Part shown: in pieces, positions 40,808 through 49,445 of the stretch
How positions within the stretch are numbered: the first letter of the stretch is position 1
How the letters are laid out: the number at the start of each line of letters is the position of its first letter
Assembly (NCBI RefSeq): GCF_014931395.1
Contig: NZ_CP063120.1
Span: 541,501 to 605,500, forward strand
Direction: 5' to 3'
DNA: 64,000 nt
Origin: Haemophilus parainfluenzae
Lineage (GTDB): Bacteria > Pseudomonadota > Gammaproteobacteria > Enterobacterales > Pasteurellaceae
Translations under genes and position numbers: made by a program
The notes under the pieces: generated by a model
Told to the model about the DNA's origin: nothing
Seen by the model: the letters and a program-made list of their open reading frames with translations, nothing else
The model's database searches: none

Positions 40808-43800
40808 TTACCAAGTATAGCCCAGTTTAAATGCGGCATATTTTTGAGTGGTAATATCAGACCCTTTAAGCATACCCACTTGTGCGCTAACTTGCCATTG
40901 ATTGAATTGAGCAGCAAGTCCTGCTTCGTGGTTGAAATAACGTCCAAATTGTTGTTGCATACCGATATTATTTACTGACAATGCACCATTTACAGCCATT
41001 TTACGCTGTGTTGCATCATTGTAGTAAGACGCTACGCTTGGTGTTAATTTTACACCTGCTACATCAAAGGTTTTGCTTAACGCTAAACCTACACGGTAAG
41101 TCATAAGATTTAATGCTTTGTTTTCAACTTTTGCTTCAGCGAGATGATAATTCGCTTTGGATAAACGGTTATAACGTATACCAATAGATGGTTGAACGTT
41201 TACACCCCAATCCCATTGGATGCCAGCATTTACCCCAGCACTAAATAAGCTGCGGTGGAACACATTGTTTTTACCATCAAAATCAATGGTGTTACGGCTG
41301 CGGCCATAACCTAGGTCAAGACTCGCAAATATGCCATTGTTCCAATTACCTTTTACATAGGTGCTTAAAGCGGTTAGGCGATTTTTACCACTCACGTTTT
41401 CAGCAAATGTGTTGTTTGCACGAGAATGTGATAACACTGCACCAACTCGTACATTATCATTTACATTATTTGCCACACCGATTTGTGTCATTGTTAAGCT
41501 TTGTTTGTATGGGCGATAGAAATTAGAACGATAGTTCTGTTTCGTTGATTCAGTATTTACCCATACATTCGAATTATCTTGACTTAATAAATGACGATCA
41601 AGATTACGTGCGATTTGTAACGCTACATTTACGTTAGCTGACATTTCAGATAATGCAGTATTAGAATAACGACTCACTAATGCAGATTGAGGTTTGTTAT
41701 TTTCTAAATTTGCTTGTGTAGCTAACATTTCAGCGACTTTAGCGTTGGTACTTTCTGAATTTTTTGATTCATTTTCTGCTAAGAATTGCTCGATTTCAGA
41801 TAAACTTTCATAGTTGTTTTCTAAACTCGTTAACACTTCTTTAGATGCATTTTCTACCGCTTCTTTCGCATAAGCAATAGCTTGAGCATCACCATCATTC
41901 ATCGCTAATGCTAGAGCTTTTTCTGCATTTTCTAAACGTTGAATCGCAATATCTAACTCATTTTCAAAGCGAGTTAAATCACTTGTATTTGCAATTCTCA
42001 ACACTTTAGAACAAATAGCATGGCTAGCACCTTGTGCTTCGCATAGTTCACGGGCTTTATCAATATTACCTGTCTTTTGAGGTGCTTTACTTGCTTCTAA
42101 GCTAGTAATATCTTGGCGCAATTTTGCAACCAAATTTGTTGCATTTGTTTGCGTTTTCAATAATTCAGCCGCTGCATTTTTTGCTGTAGATAAACGATTG
42201 TTTTGCTGCTTCAATGTATTGATTAATTGAGTGTATTGGCGATACAAATAGTTGCGTTTTGCCTTTTGATTTTGGCCTACCGCATTATATTGCTCCACTA
42301 TATTTTTCAATTTTGCATCTGTTTGATTAACTGTATTTTGCAGTCTATTCACTTCTGCATTTTTAGCATCAGTTTGTCTTTTAGCTCGTTCATATTGCGC
42401 ATTTAAACTGTTAAGCTCACGTTGTTTTGCCTTAATTTGACGCTGTACAGCCTCATACTCTTCTCGGCTGAGCTCTTGAGTTTGTGTGCTCGCACCATGG
42501 TTTACTTGCGCATCACGTAATGGGTTATAAAGACGATAGTCGTTATTGTTATTCGCTAAAATATAACGATAAGCACCAAGGTCCACATAGCCGTTTTCTA
42601 ATGTGAAACGAGCGTTCGCATTATTTTGTCCCGGATTGTTTAATTTCACTAAACTTAATGGGCTGATTTCATTTGGTTCAGCACCCGTGTTTTTTAATGA
42701 AAGTTGGAATGCACCATTGGCTAAACCATTGACAACAATATGATCACCACGGCGTTCAGCTACATTTGTTAAGAAGCGGAAAGAACCTGTACCAGTTAAA
42801 TTACCATTAATGGTTAACTCATTAAAATCGATATTACCTTTATGGTTATTCCCAATTTCATCATAACGTTGGTTTAATGTAATTAGGCTGTTTGAAAGCG
42901 CTAAATTACCTACGTTGCTGTTGCCTGTTAATGTCCATTGGCTTTCTGGCTTCAAGGTTACCTGGGTTTGTTCATCTGCGTTAATGCGACCAACCAAATG
43001 TGCTTTTCCTAATTGGAGTTGGCTTTGGTTTTGTAAATTCACATTACCCGTTACTTTAGTCGTTGGTAATTGGTTGAATACCGACTGACTTAATACCGCA
43101 TTGTTTTCGCACTTAGTTTCACCTGTATGAGTTGAGCGCATACAGTTTTTCGATTCACCTTGAACAAAGCCTAATTTAATTTGCCCTTGATCTTTAGCAT
43201 TGAAATTACCGTTTAATTGAGAAACATTACGTCCGCTTTCAAGTTTTGCATTGCCAGTGACGTTAAATTCACGTGCGGTGAATTGGCGATCAGTCCATTC
43301 ATTTTCTCTTACCACTTCTTTATTTCTTAGATAATCGTAAGCATGTGCGACAGGCACACCAGAAAGAACAACGTTGCCTTTTTCAACGTTTAGGCTACCA
43401 TTTAAATTCGCCCCACCGTTCAGTAATAACAAGTTATTGGAATTACTTGGGTTAAAGGTTACATTTAATCCACCGTTTGGACGACTGCTATCTGTTTCGC
43501 CTAACGTACCGCTGAATGTTGCCAGTGAATATATTTTTGGGATTGCTTCTGCTTTATTACTGCTTAAGAATTCCCAATCATTACTTGAGTTTTGATCAAC
43601 TGGGAAGTATTGATTTGGGTTACCATTTGGTTTTAAGCGGAAATAATCAGTGCGGTTATTTCTATGTGTATTAACGTATTCATAAATACCAAATACCGTT
43701 TGGGGTTTTTTACTCCAATTTACCCACTCTAATTCATTTTCAGCTAAATCTTTGCCGATGGTGATAGAAGCAGTTTGATTTCGGTTATGGTTGACAATTT

Positions 43801-45271
43801 TTGCACCATCATCTGCATTTTGAATATAGCTAAAACTGAGTGCATTACCATTAAGATCTAAACGTCCACCACGGAAACCAAAGTAAATTTTATTTGGATT
43901 AACTTGTTTATCATTCGCTAGTACGACCGTACCACGACCACTTGTGATCCCAACTTGATTAAAGGCTTGTTGTTGGTCATTTTCTGCTTTCTGATCCAAA
44001 ATAACCGTACCATCACCTACACTAATGTCGCCAAGGTTTTTCCCTTTACCATTGACTAATAATGTACCCGTACCCAATTTAGATAAGCGATCACCTTGTG
44101 GGTTTTTCACCTGCCAGTTCACGGTTTTATTACCATTGACCACAACACCTGCACCTGTCCAAGAATCGTTGTTGTTACTTGCTCGAACAGTCATGTTGTT
44201 ATTAAAATAAAGCGCACCAGCACCTTGGTTAATGGTATTTTCGAGTATAAGTTCGCTGTTTTCTACACCGCTAAAGTGAACAGTTTTACCATTAGCAAGA
44301 GAAGGTCGTTCTATGCCATTATCAAGATATTTTTTAGCAGGATCCGCTAATTTTAATTTCGAACTTGAAGCGCCCTCACCTTTCCAATAATTTTCTTGAG
44401 CAGTAATTCGAAGATCAATTTCATCATCTTTGATAGTATTTGCCATATAAACGTTCTGAGCGACAGTATAATCATTGCGAGGATCGCTCCATAAGGTTGC
44501 AAGTGTTCCCGCTAATTCCCAGCGTTTTTCTTTCGCATCATAAACCAGTAATGGAGATCCGCTATCCCCTTTTTGACCATAGGTAGGTAATCCATCCTCA
44601 AAGAGGTTGCCATTAAATTGCATTTGATTGGAATCAGAACTATTTATACGCATTGGTGTGCCACCAATTAAATATTGGTGGTGATATGCAACATCGCTAT
44701 CTTGACCATATTGATTGCGAGATTTTTGAGTACCAGATCCGACGCGTACAAAATAAGGATAGCGAGATTTGTCCAACATTGCATTTTTGCGTGATTCTGC
44801 GTTATTTACTGGAATCGGTGCAACTTCTGTTACTAATTTATGTAAACGTGGGGCGTTAAAATCTAAGTCTGGGTGCTCATTTAGATCAACTGTTAAATAG
44901 GTGAAGTGATGATTATCAGGGTTGTGGCTATCTTCTCCGAATTGTAATGGTACTGAGTTATAGTAGCTTCCCATGTGTTTTACACTAGCTACATATTGTG
45001 GATGGAAAAGTGTATTAAAACCTTCTCGACGGTTTGTTACGGCAAGATCAGGCATTGGTACATTCGGTAGCATAGTGCCGACATACTGCCCTTGATTGTT
45101 ATAAATACCAACATTAGTTGCTCCTTGACGGAAAGCACCTTTATTTTCAGCAAAATCACGGAAGTATTGATAATCGACATCGTTACGAACGGTAGCACCT
45201 TGTGCTGATGCACAAATAACAGAGACCGCCACAGCCGCAAGGGTTGGGCGAAGTAGTTTGATTTTATTCAT
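40808..45271 (-). CDS. S6-family serine protease autotransporter (Hap/IgA1 protease type)
   Basis: 1487 residues, type V secretion. Signal peptide 1-25 (cleavage after SAQG). Peptidase S6 domain about 28-300: YQYFRDFAENKG as in Hap and Iga, catalytic triad H99 (SVKHM), an Asp in DLDFNAPRL (about 137) and S237 in GDSGSP. Beta-helical passenger about 300-930 (FGFRGGRLDLNG, NQGAGALYF). A long charged coiled coil covers about 934-1170, with a second cysteine pair CEAQGASHAIC. The beta-barrel translocator is about 1210-1487, ending KLGYTW. Passenger details (NPDNHHFTY, paired Cys in NCMRSTHTGETKCE) are nearer Hap than Iga. Substrate unknown. Several N-X-S/T sequons make it a possible target of the NGT at 22136. 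Confidence 0.88.
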   Translation of the reverse strand: MNKIKLLRPTLAAVAVSVICASAQGATVRNDVDYQYFRDFAENKGAFRQGATNVGIYNNQGQYVGTMLPNVPMPDLAVTNRREGFNTLFHPQYVASVKHMGSYYNSVPLQFGEDSHNPDNHHFTYLTVDLNEHPDLDFNAPRLHKLVTEVAPIPVNNAESRKNAMLDKSRYPYFVRVGSGTQKSRNQYGQDSDVAYHHQYLIGGTPMRINSSDSNQMQFNGNLFEDGLPTYGQKGDSGSPLLVYDAKEKRWELAGTLATLWSDPRNDYTVAQNVYMANTIKDDEIDLRITAQENYWKGEGASSSKLKLADPAKKYLDNGIERPSLANGKTVHFSGVENSELILENTINQGAGALYFNNNMTVRASNNNDSWTGAGVVVNGNKTVNWQVKNPQGDRLSKLGTGTLLVNGKGKNLGDISVGDGTVILDQKAENDQQQAFNQVGITSGRGTVVLANDKQVNPNKIYFGFRGGRLDLNGNALSFSYIQNADDGAKIVNHNRNQTASITIGKDLAENELEWVNWSKKPQTVFGIYEYVNTHRNNRTDYFRLKPNGNPNQYFPVDQNSSNDWEFLSSNKAEAIPKIYSLATFSGTLGETDSSRPNGGLNVTFNPSNSNNLLLLNGGANLNGSLNVEKGNVVLSGVPVAHAYDYLRNKEVVRENEWTDRQFTAREFNVTGNAKLESGRNVSQLNGNFNAKDQGQIKLGFVQGESKNCMRSTHTGETKCENNAVLSQSVFNQLPTTKVTGNVNLQNQSQLQLGKAHLVGRINADEQTQVTLKPESQWTLTGNSNVGNLALSNSLITLNQRYDEIGNNHKGNIDFNELTINGNLTGTGSFRFLTNVAERRGDHIVVNGLANGAFQLSLKNTGAEPNEISPLSLVKLNNPGQNNANARFTLENGYVDLGAYRYILANNNNDYRLYNPLRDAQVNHGASTQTQELSREEYEAVQRQIKAKQRELNSLNAQYERAKRQTDAKNAEVNRLQNTVNQTDAKLKNIVEQYNAVGQNQKAKRNYLYRQYTQLINTLKQQNNRLSTAKNAAAELLKTQTNATNLVAKLRQDITSLEASKAPQKTGNIDKARELCEAQGASHAICSKVLRIANTSDLTRFENELDIAIQRLENAEKALALAMNDGDAQAIAYAKEAVENASKEVLTSLENNYESLSEIEQFLAENESKNSESTNAKVAEMLATQANLENNKPQSALVSRYSNTALSEMSANVNVALQIARNLDRHLLSQDNSNVWVNTESTKQNYRSNFYRPYKQSLTMTQIGVANNVNDNVRVGAVLSHSRANNTFAENVSGKNRLTALSTYVKGNWNNGIFASLDLGYGRSRNTIDFDGKNNVFHRSLFSAGVNAGIQWDWGVNVQPSIGIRYNRLSKANYHLAEAKVENKALNLMTYRVGLALSKTFDVAGVKLTPSVASYYNDATQRKMAVNGALSVNNIGMQQQFGRYFNHEAGLAAQFNQWQVSAQVGMLKGSDITTQKYAAFKLGYTW

Positions 45272-45510
45272 ATAAAATTACCTTAAGGTTTAAAAAGTTA
45301 TTTATCTTTAAAAATGTTCATCAAGAGTTTTATATGACCTTATGCCTATTTTGACATTACATTGATTAAGTGGTCCAACCTCTATTAAACGGGCTGAATT
45401 ATAACACTAAGTGTGAGGTTATTGTAAATACCTGATTATATTAAAAAGCTTTGAAATAAACAGATTAGCTATTTAAATGACTTGTAACGTGAGTAAATTT
45501 GAAACCATCA

Positions 45511-45558
45511 AAAAAACGACCGCACTTTGATTTGTATCTCAAAAGTGCGGTCATTTTT
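45511..45558 (-). terminator. Uptake-sequence hairpin terminator; right copy of the 41-bp direct repeat
   Basis: Inverted cores ACCGCACTT/AAGTGCGGT with a 15-nt loop, lying 14 nt after the glycine-zipper lipoprotein stop on the minus strand. Positions 45511-45551 equal 28481-28521 apart from one base (A to T in the loop). Confidence 0.85.
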
Positions 45559-45572
45559 ATCTGTATTTTGAA

Positions 45573-45875
45573 TTAATCATCCCAGTCGTCATCCCAATCA
45601 CGGTGTTTTCTATGGTGGTGATGTCTTTTATGTTTTTTATGATGGCGATATTCTCTGTCATCGTAGTCTCCGCCTTTATTCACTTGACTACCGATTACAC
45701 CACCTAATGCTGCGCCGCCGAGTGTTGTGGCAATATCACCACCTAATAAACCACCGGCTACGCCACCGATTGCTGCACCTGTTGCAGTATGACGTTGTTG
45801 TCTGTCCATTTCACAAGCGGTTAAGCTTCCTGCTAATGCAACAATCACTAACCCTTTCATCAATTTAGATTTCAT
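45573..45875 (-). CDS. Glycine-zipper lipoprotein with His-rich tail
   Basis: 100 residues. Lipoprotein signal peptide with lipobox LTAC (Cys 21); glycine-zipper 2TM domain GAAIGGVAGGLLGGDIATTLGGAALGGVIGSQV (about 33-65); then a basic, histidine-rich stretch HHKKHKRHHHHRKH closed by WDDDWDD. Resembles SlyB/YMGG-type outer-membrane zipper proteins in the middle. The tail looks metal-binding, but that is inference. Monocistronic, ending in an uptake-sequence terminator. Confidence 0.8.
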   Translation of the reverse strand: MKSKLMKGLVIVALAGSLTACEMDRQQRHTATGAAIGGVAGGLLGGDIATTLGGAALGGVIGSQVNKGGDYDDREYRHHKKHKRHHHHRKHRDWDDDWDD

Positions 45876-46097
45876 AAATCTACTCCTCTATTTTTGTCGG
45901 GATTGCTTGCCTAAGCACTTATGCAATCCGGCGTGTAAAAGCATTCCTTTTACGATTGCTTTGACTATGAGGAAAATTAGTTAGTTCAAACGGCTCGTTC
46001 AATTGGTTTAAGAATGAACAAATTTTGGTATGATTGTGAAGGAGTTGTATTGCTAATAAAATCAGGTATCTTGATGAAAGTGTTATGTTATTGTAAT
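45876..46097. other. Gene-free stretch upstream of the glycine-zipper lipoprotein
   Basis: Presumed promoter region. It includes two related inverted segments (GCTTGCCTAAGCACTTATGCAATCC and GCGTGTAAAAGCATTCC) that may form weak structures; no coding sequence or clear operator identified. Confidence 0.3.
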
Positions 46098-46146
46098 AAT
46101 AAAAGTGCGGTTAAAAATCACTGTGTTTTTAACCGCACTTTTTGTT
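46098..46146 (-). terminator. Uptake-sequence hairpin terminator after the small lipoprotein
   Basis: AAAAGTGCGGTTAAAAA and TTTTTAACCGCACTTTTT pair over at least 17 bp with a short loop (TCACTGTG). T-rich on both sides, 24 nt after the stop at 46170 on the minus strand. Confidence 0.88.
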
Positions 46147-46169
46147 GATATAAGACCATAAAGAATGGA

Positions 46170-46601
46170 TTAAATATTGTTGCTTTTATCTAAATAAGAT
46201 TTATTTTTTAATAATTTTCCTTCTTTACTAAAAAACAACTCAATATAAAAATCACGTCTATTACCTAAGTAACCTTCACCTTTTTTATAGAGTGCAAATA
46301 GTTTATTATCTGTTTTTTCTAAAATTTCAAATTGGTTCGAAATTAAATCGCTTATTTCTTTCTTATCCATTCCTGAATGAAGATATTTGGAGACAATATG
46401 GCTAACATCCGCACGTTGACTTGCAATGTCAGTAATACGGGTTTTAAAAACCTCATCTAGCATTAAGTTTAAATCTGTTGCATTACTTTTTCTGTCTGAA
46501 ATTGAAGATTGAATCCCAGAATGATTCTCATGTCCACTCGCTTCGCAGCCAATTGAAACCAGGGAAAGTAGAGCAAGGGATATTGTGAGTAATTTTTTCA
46601 T
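46170..46601 (-). CDS. Small predicted lipoprotein, unknown function
   Basis: 143 residues. Signal peptide MKKLLTISLALLSLVSIGC with a probable lipobox SIGC (Ser at -3 is atypical). Mature part has a helical middle (DLNLMLDEVFKTRITDIASQRADVSHIVSKYL) and a beta-like C-terminus ending LLKNKSYLDKSNN. No family recognised. It sits 29 nt after the lipoprotein gene at 46631 and shares its theme (a helical domain then a short beta segment), so the two are probably one operon. Confidence 0.65.
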   Translation of the reverse strand: MKKLLTISLALLSLVSIGCEASGHENHSGIQSSISDRKSNATDLNLMLDEVFKTRITDIASQRADVSHIVSKYLHSGMDKKEISDLISNQFEILEKTDNKLFALYKKGEGYLGNRRDFYIELFFSKEGKLLKNKSYLDKSNNI

Positions 46602-46630
46602 GTTAAGTACCTTTTATTATTTCTTGGGTT

Positions 46631-47044
46631 TCAGTTTTCAGCATCTTCTACAATTTGATATTCAAGAGCTAACGAATCTATTCCTTTTTTAGGTGAAATA
46701 ACAATATGATAAATGCGTTTTGCTCGACCACTTCCTGAGCTATGTCCAGTAAGTTTCGTTCTAATATATCCTGAATACTCGCAAATTTCTTTTCCTGCCT
46801 CACAAGTCATACCCATTTGGGAAACCGCTTTTTTGATGCTATCAACACGATTATCACCATCTAAATGAGCATAAATCAATTTGCTTAGCGCTTCTTTTTC
46901 CGGCTCATTAGGAAATCTTTTCGTAATATATTCTTTAATTTCCCCTTGAGGTAAATTATCGTAATTAACGGTCATTCTGGGAAAACCTAAATCACAAGCT
47001 ATTAAAAGAAGAGATAGCCCTAAAATAATGGTGCATTTTTGCAT
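46631..47044 (-). CDS. Small predicted lipoprotein, unknown function
   Basis: 137 residues. Signal MQKCTIILGLSLLLIAC with a textbook lipobox LIAC. The mature part contains KEALSKLIYAHLDGDNRVDSIKKAVSQMGMTCEAGKEICEYSGYIRTKLTG, with two cysteines likely to form a disulfide, and IYHIVISPKKGIDSLALEYQIVED. No family recognised. First gene of a probable two-gene lipoprotein operon. Confidence 0.65.
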   Translation of the reverse strand: MQKCTIILGLSLLLIACDLGFPRMTVNYDNLPQGEIKEYITKRFPNEPEKEALSKLIYAHLDGDNRVDSIKKAVSQMGMTCEAGKEICEYSGYIRTKLTGHSSGSGRAKRIYHIVISPKKGIDSLALEYQIVEDAEN

Positions 47045-47405
47045 ATTAAAATACCTTTAATTGATAGTAACTCAAGACATTATAGCAATAAAAATTTATT
47101 TTCCGATAATAAATCATTCAGTTATTTGGGGTAATTACATAGATAAATTCTCTTTTCTAAATAACATAAAAAGAACATAAACCATTTGGCAGATGGGATG
47201 TGTTGACATAAGCCGTTATCATGTTTGCAAGTAATTGGAGTTCTAACATTTAGAATCTTGGGTAGGGAAAAAATAGCTCATTGAATTTTAATGGATAGGT
47301 ATTTCAGTAATATATCCAAAAGATTAAGTTTTCTAACGTTAGGTTTTTAGTGGCTTTTAAATTTTTAGCTACCTGAAAGGTATATAATTTAAAATATCTA
47401 GATAT
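47045..47405. other. AT-rich intergenic stretch without a gene
   Basis: About 360 bp in front of the two lipoprotein genes. No credible coding sequence or RNA structure seen; presumed promoter region. Confidence 0.3.
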
Positions 47406-47464
47406 AAAGTGCAGTCAATTTTTAAAGAGTTTTAAAATCTCTTTAAAACTGACCGCACTTTTGT
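47406..47464 (-). terminator. Uptake-sequence hairpin terminator after purT
   Basis: AAAGTGCAGTCA (one base off the uptake core) pairs with TGACCGCACTTT around an inner inverted repeat (TTTTAAAGAG/CTCTTTAAAA). T/A-rich flanks; 30 nt after the purT stop on the minus strand. Confidence 0.82.
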
Positions 47465-47494
47465 ATTTTCAACGATACTTATGTTAAGCAAACC

Positions 47495-48676
47495 TTATAA
47501 TTTCACATCCAACTTCGCGTAAGCACGTTCTACTTTTTCTAATGCTTTTTCTACGGAAATATCACGAGCGAGTAAGACACCTAAACGGCGATGGCCATTG
47601 ACTTCGCCTTTGCCGAAAATGCGAATATTGGTGTGGGGTTCAGCCAATACTTCGGCGATATTGCCAAATTGCACGTTTTTCGATTGGCCTTCCACCACAA
47701 TCGCTTTTGAAGCCGATGGACTAATGAGGGTGATTTCTGGGATAGGTAAGCCTAAAATCGCACGGGCGTGTAAGGCGAACTCAGATAACTCTTGAGAAAT
47801 CAATGTCACCATGCCGGTATCGTGTGGGCGCGGGGAAACTTCATTGAAGATAACTTCATCACCACACACAAACATTTCTACACCAAAAATGCCGCGACCA
47901 CCTAATGCAGTGGTAATTTTCTCTGCTACGTCTTGTGCTTTTTTCAAGGCTGCATCAGACATGGCTTGTGGCTGCCAAGATTCGCGATAGTCGCCATCTT
48001 CTTGACGATGGCCAATTGGCGCTAAGAAGCTGGTGCCATTAATGTGGCGAACGGTGAGCAAGGTAATTTCATAATCGAATTTAACAAACCCTTCCACTAT
48101 CACGCGTCCCGCACCTGCTCGACCACCTTGTTGAGCGTAATCCCAGGCTTTTTGTAAATCGTCTTTGGATTTCAAAATACTTTGACCGTGACCAGAAGAA
48201 GACATAATTGGTTTCACCACGCAAGGAATACCGATTTTTTCAACCGCACTTTGGAAGTCAGCAAAGTTATCGACAAATTGATAAGGTGAAGTTGGCAAGC
48301 CAAGCTCTTCGGCAGCTAAACGGCGAATGCCTTCGCGATTCATCGTCAGCTTGGTGGCTTTGGCGGTAGGAACAACATTAAAACCCGCTTTTTCTAATTC
48401 AATCAGCGTATCAGTCGCGATGGCTTCCACTTCCGGCACGATGTAATCTGGGCGCTCTTTTTCCACTAAGGCTTTGAGTGCTGCACTATCTAGCATGGAA
48501 ATCGTATAAGCACGATGTGCTACTTGTTGTGCTGGGGCGTTTTCATAACGATCGACGGCAATCACTTCCACGCCTAAACGTTGTAATTCAATCACCACCT
48601 CTTTGCCCAGTTCACCAGAGCCAAGCATCATCACTTTAATAGCATTCGGGGTTAATGCTGTACCTAGGGTTGTCAT
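47495..48676 (-). CDS. purT: Formate-dependent GAR transformylase
   Basis: ATP-grasp enzyme making formyl-glycinamide ribonucleotide from GAR, formate and ATP in purine synthesis, the folate-independent alternative to PurN. 393 residues. N-terminal [29 protein letters not shown] (about 16-43), ATP-grasp core [14 protein letters not shown] (about 152-165) and [29 protein letters not shown] (about 262-290). Begins 9 nt after luxS, so it is co-transcribed with the AI-2 synthase, an unusual pairing. No PurR box was found ahead of luxS. Confidence 0.97.
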   Translation of the reverse strand: MTTLGTALTPNAIKVMMLGSGELGKEVVIELQRLGVEVIAVDRYENAPAQQVAHRAYTISMLDSAALKALVEKERPDYIVPEVEAIATDTLIELEKAGFNVVPTAKATKLTMNREGIRRLAAEELGLPTSPYQFVDNFADFQSAVEKIGIPCVVKPIMSSSGHGQSILKSKDDLQKAWDYAQQGGRAGAGRVIVEGFVKFDYEITLLTVRHINGTSFLAPIGHRQEDGDYRESWQPQAMSDAALKKAQDVAEKITTALGGRGIFGVEMFVCGDEVIFNEVSPRPHDTGMVTLISQELSEFALHARAILGLPIPEITLISPSASKAIVVEGQSKNVQFGNIAEVLAEPHTNIRIFGKGEVNGHRRLGVLLARDISVEKALEKVERAYAKLDVKL

Positions 48677-48685
48677 GTTGTGTCC

Positions 48686-49189
48686 TTATTTTAAGAAAGA
48701 TTCATCAAGTGCTAAATCGTCATTTTTATTAATCCCCACACCGCGAGCAATCACATTTTTAGCAATTTCATGTGCTTCTTCTAAAGAATGCTCGGTGTAA
48801 GTCCCACATTGGTATTCGTTTAATTCAGGAATTTGGTTTTGATCTTGCACGGTTAAAATATCTTTCATGGAAGCTAACCATGCATCAGCTACTTGTTGCT
48901 CGTTTGGTGTGCCAATTAATGACATGTAAAAACCGGTACGACAGCCCATTGGGGAAATATCGATGATTTCTACATTGTCATTGTTTAAATGGTCGCGCAT
49001 GAAGCCTGCAAATAAATGCTCAAGGGTGTGAATCCCTTTTGGTGGGAGAATTTCTTTGTTTGGAATGCAAAAACGAAGATCAAAAACGGTGATGTCATCG
49101 CCCTTTGGGGTACGCATCGTTTTGGCAACACGTACAGCAGGGGCGTTCATACGGGTGTGATCCACTTTAAAACTGTCGAGTAATGGCAT
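48686..49189 (-). CDS. luxS: S-ribosylhomocysteine lyase (AI-2 synthase)
   Basis: Cleaves S-ribosylhomocysteine to homocysteine and DPD, the precursor of autoinducer-2. 167 residues from MPLLDSF at 49189, which has AAGGAA 6-7 nt upstream; a longer frame would start 14 codons earlier without conservation. Metal ligands H54 and H58 in HTLEH and the cysteine of [16 protein letters not shown] (about C127) are present, as is [10 protein letters not shown]. Upstream and divergent lies a candidate small RNA. Confidence 0.97.
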   Translation of the reverse strand: MPLLDSFKVDHTRMNAPAVRVAKTMRTPKGDDITVFDLRFCIPNKEILPPKGIHTLEHLFAGFMRDHLNNDNVEIIDISPMGCRTGFYMSLIGTPNEQQVADAWLASMKDILTVQDQNQIPELNEYQCGTYTEHSLEEAHEIAKNVIARGVGINKNDDLALDESFLK

Positions 49190-49269
49190 ATTTATTTCCT
49201 TGAAAATCAGTGGTTTGTAAATTAATTGCAAGTTTTTGTAAATTTTTTTACATTTTTTTACAATTTCTT

Positions 49270-49299
49270 TGAACTTTTCTTTTTAGCGTCGGTCTTATA
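49270..49299 (+). promoter_or_regulatory. Sigma-E (RpoE) type promoter
   Basis: TGAACTTTT (49270-49278) followed after a 16-nt spacer by TCTTATA (49293-49299) fits the extracytoplasmic sigma-E consensus GGAACTT-N16-TCnnA. It directs transcription rightward, away from luxS, into a stretch ending in a strong terminator. Confidence 0.6.
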
Positions 49300-49303
49300 G
49301 AAC

Positions 49304-49378
49304 AAGCAACTTGCAGTTGTTTTAATAAAATTGGTTCCTTAGGTTATTTGCCCCTTACTCGATAAGGGGCGTTTTTTT
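49304..49378 (+). ncRNA. Candidate small RNA divergent from luxS (MicA-like)
   Basis: About 75 nt. Starts just after a sigma-E type promoter, contains a short hairpin CAACT-TGC-AGTTG (49308-49320), an A/U-rich single-stranded linker with TTCCTTAGG (49335-49343), and a strong terminator hairpin GCCCCTT/AAGGGGC followed by seven T residues. No open frame of any size. Its place (head-to-head with luxS) and layout equal those of MicA in E. coli, a sigma-E-dependent sRNA against porin mRNAs. The linker can base-pair with AAGGAA-type ribosome sites. Homology to MicA is inferred from position and structure, not primary sequence. Confidence 0.6.
49350..49378 (+). terminator. Rho-independent terminator on the plus strand upstream of luxS
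   Basis: GCCCCTT and AAGGGGC form a 7-bp GC-rich stem around ACTCGAT, followed by GTTTTTTT. No plus-strand protein gene precedes it, which points to a short untranslated RNA. Confidence 0.88.
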
Positions 49379-49445
49379 ATCTGTTGAATATTAATTCGTC
49401 TTTATTCTAGCCCACAACCACATTATGCACAAAGGCTATTCTCGG

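Noticed and set aside
28567..45271. Prophage or integrative element carrying the Rhs genes
   Set aside because: No integrase, tRNA attachment site, phage structural or conjugation gene is present in the block.
45398..45428. Promoter of the autotransporter gene
   Set aside because: There is a good TATAAT on the minus strand at 45398-45403, but the best -35 match has poor sequence or 19-nt spacing, and the distance to the start is long; not firm enough to list.
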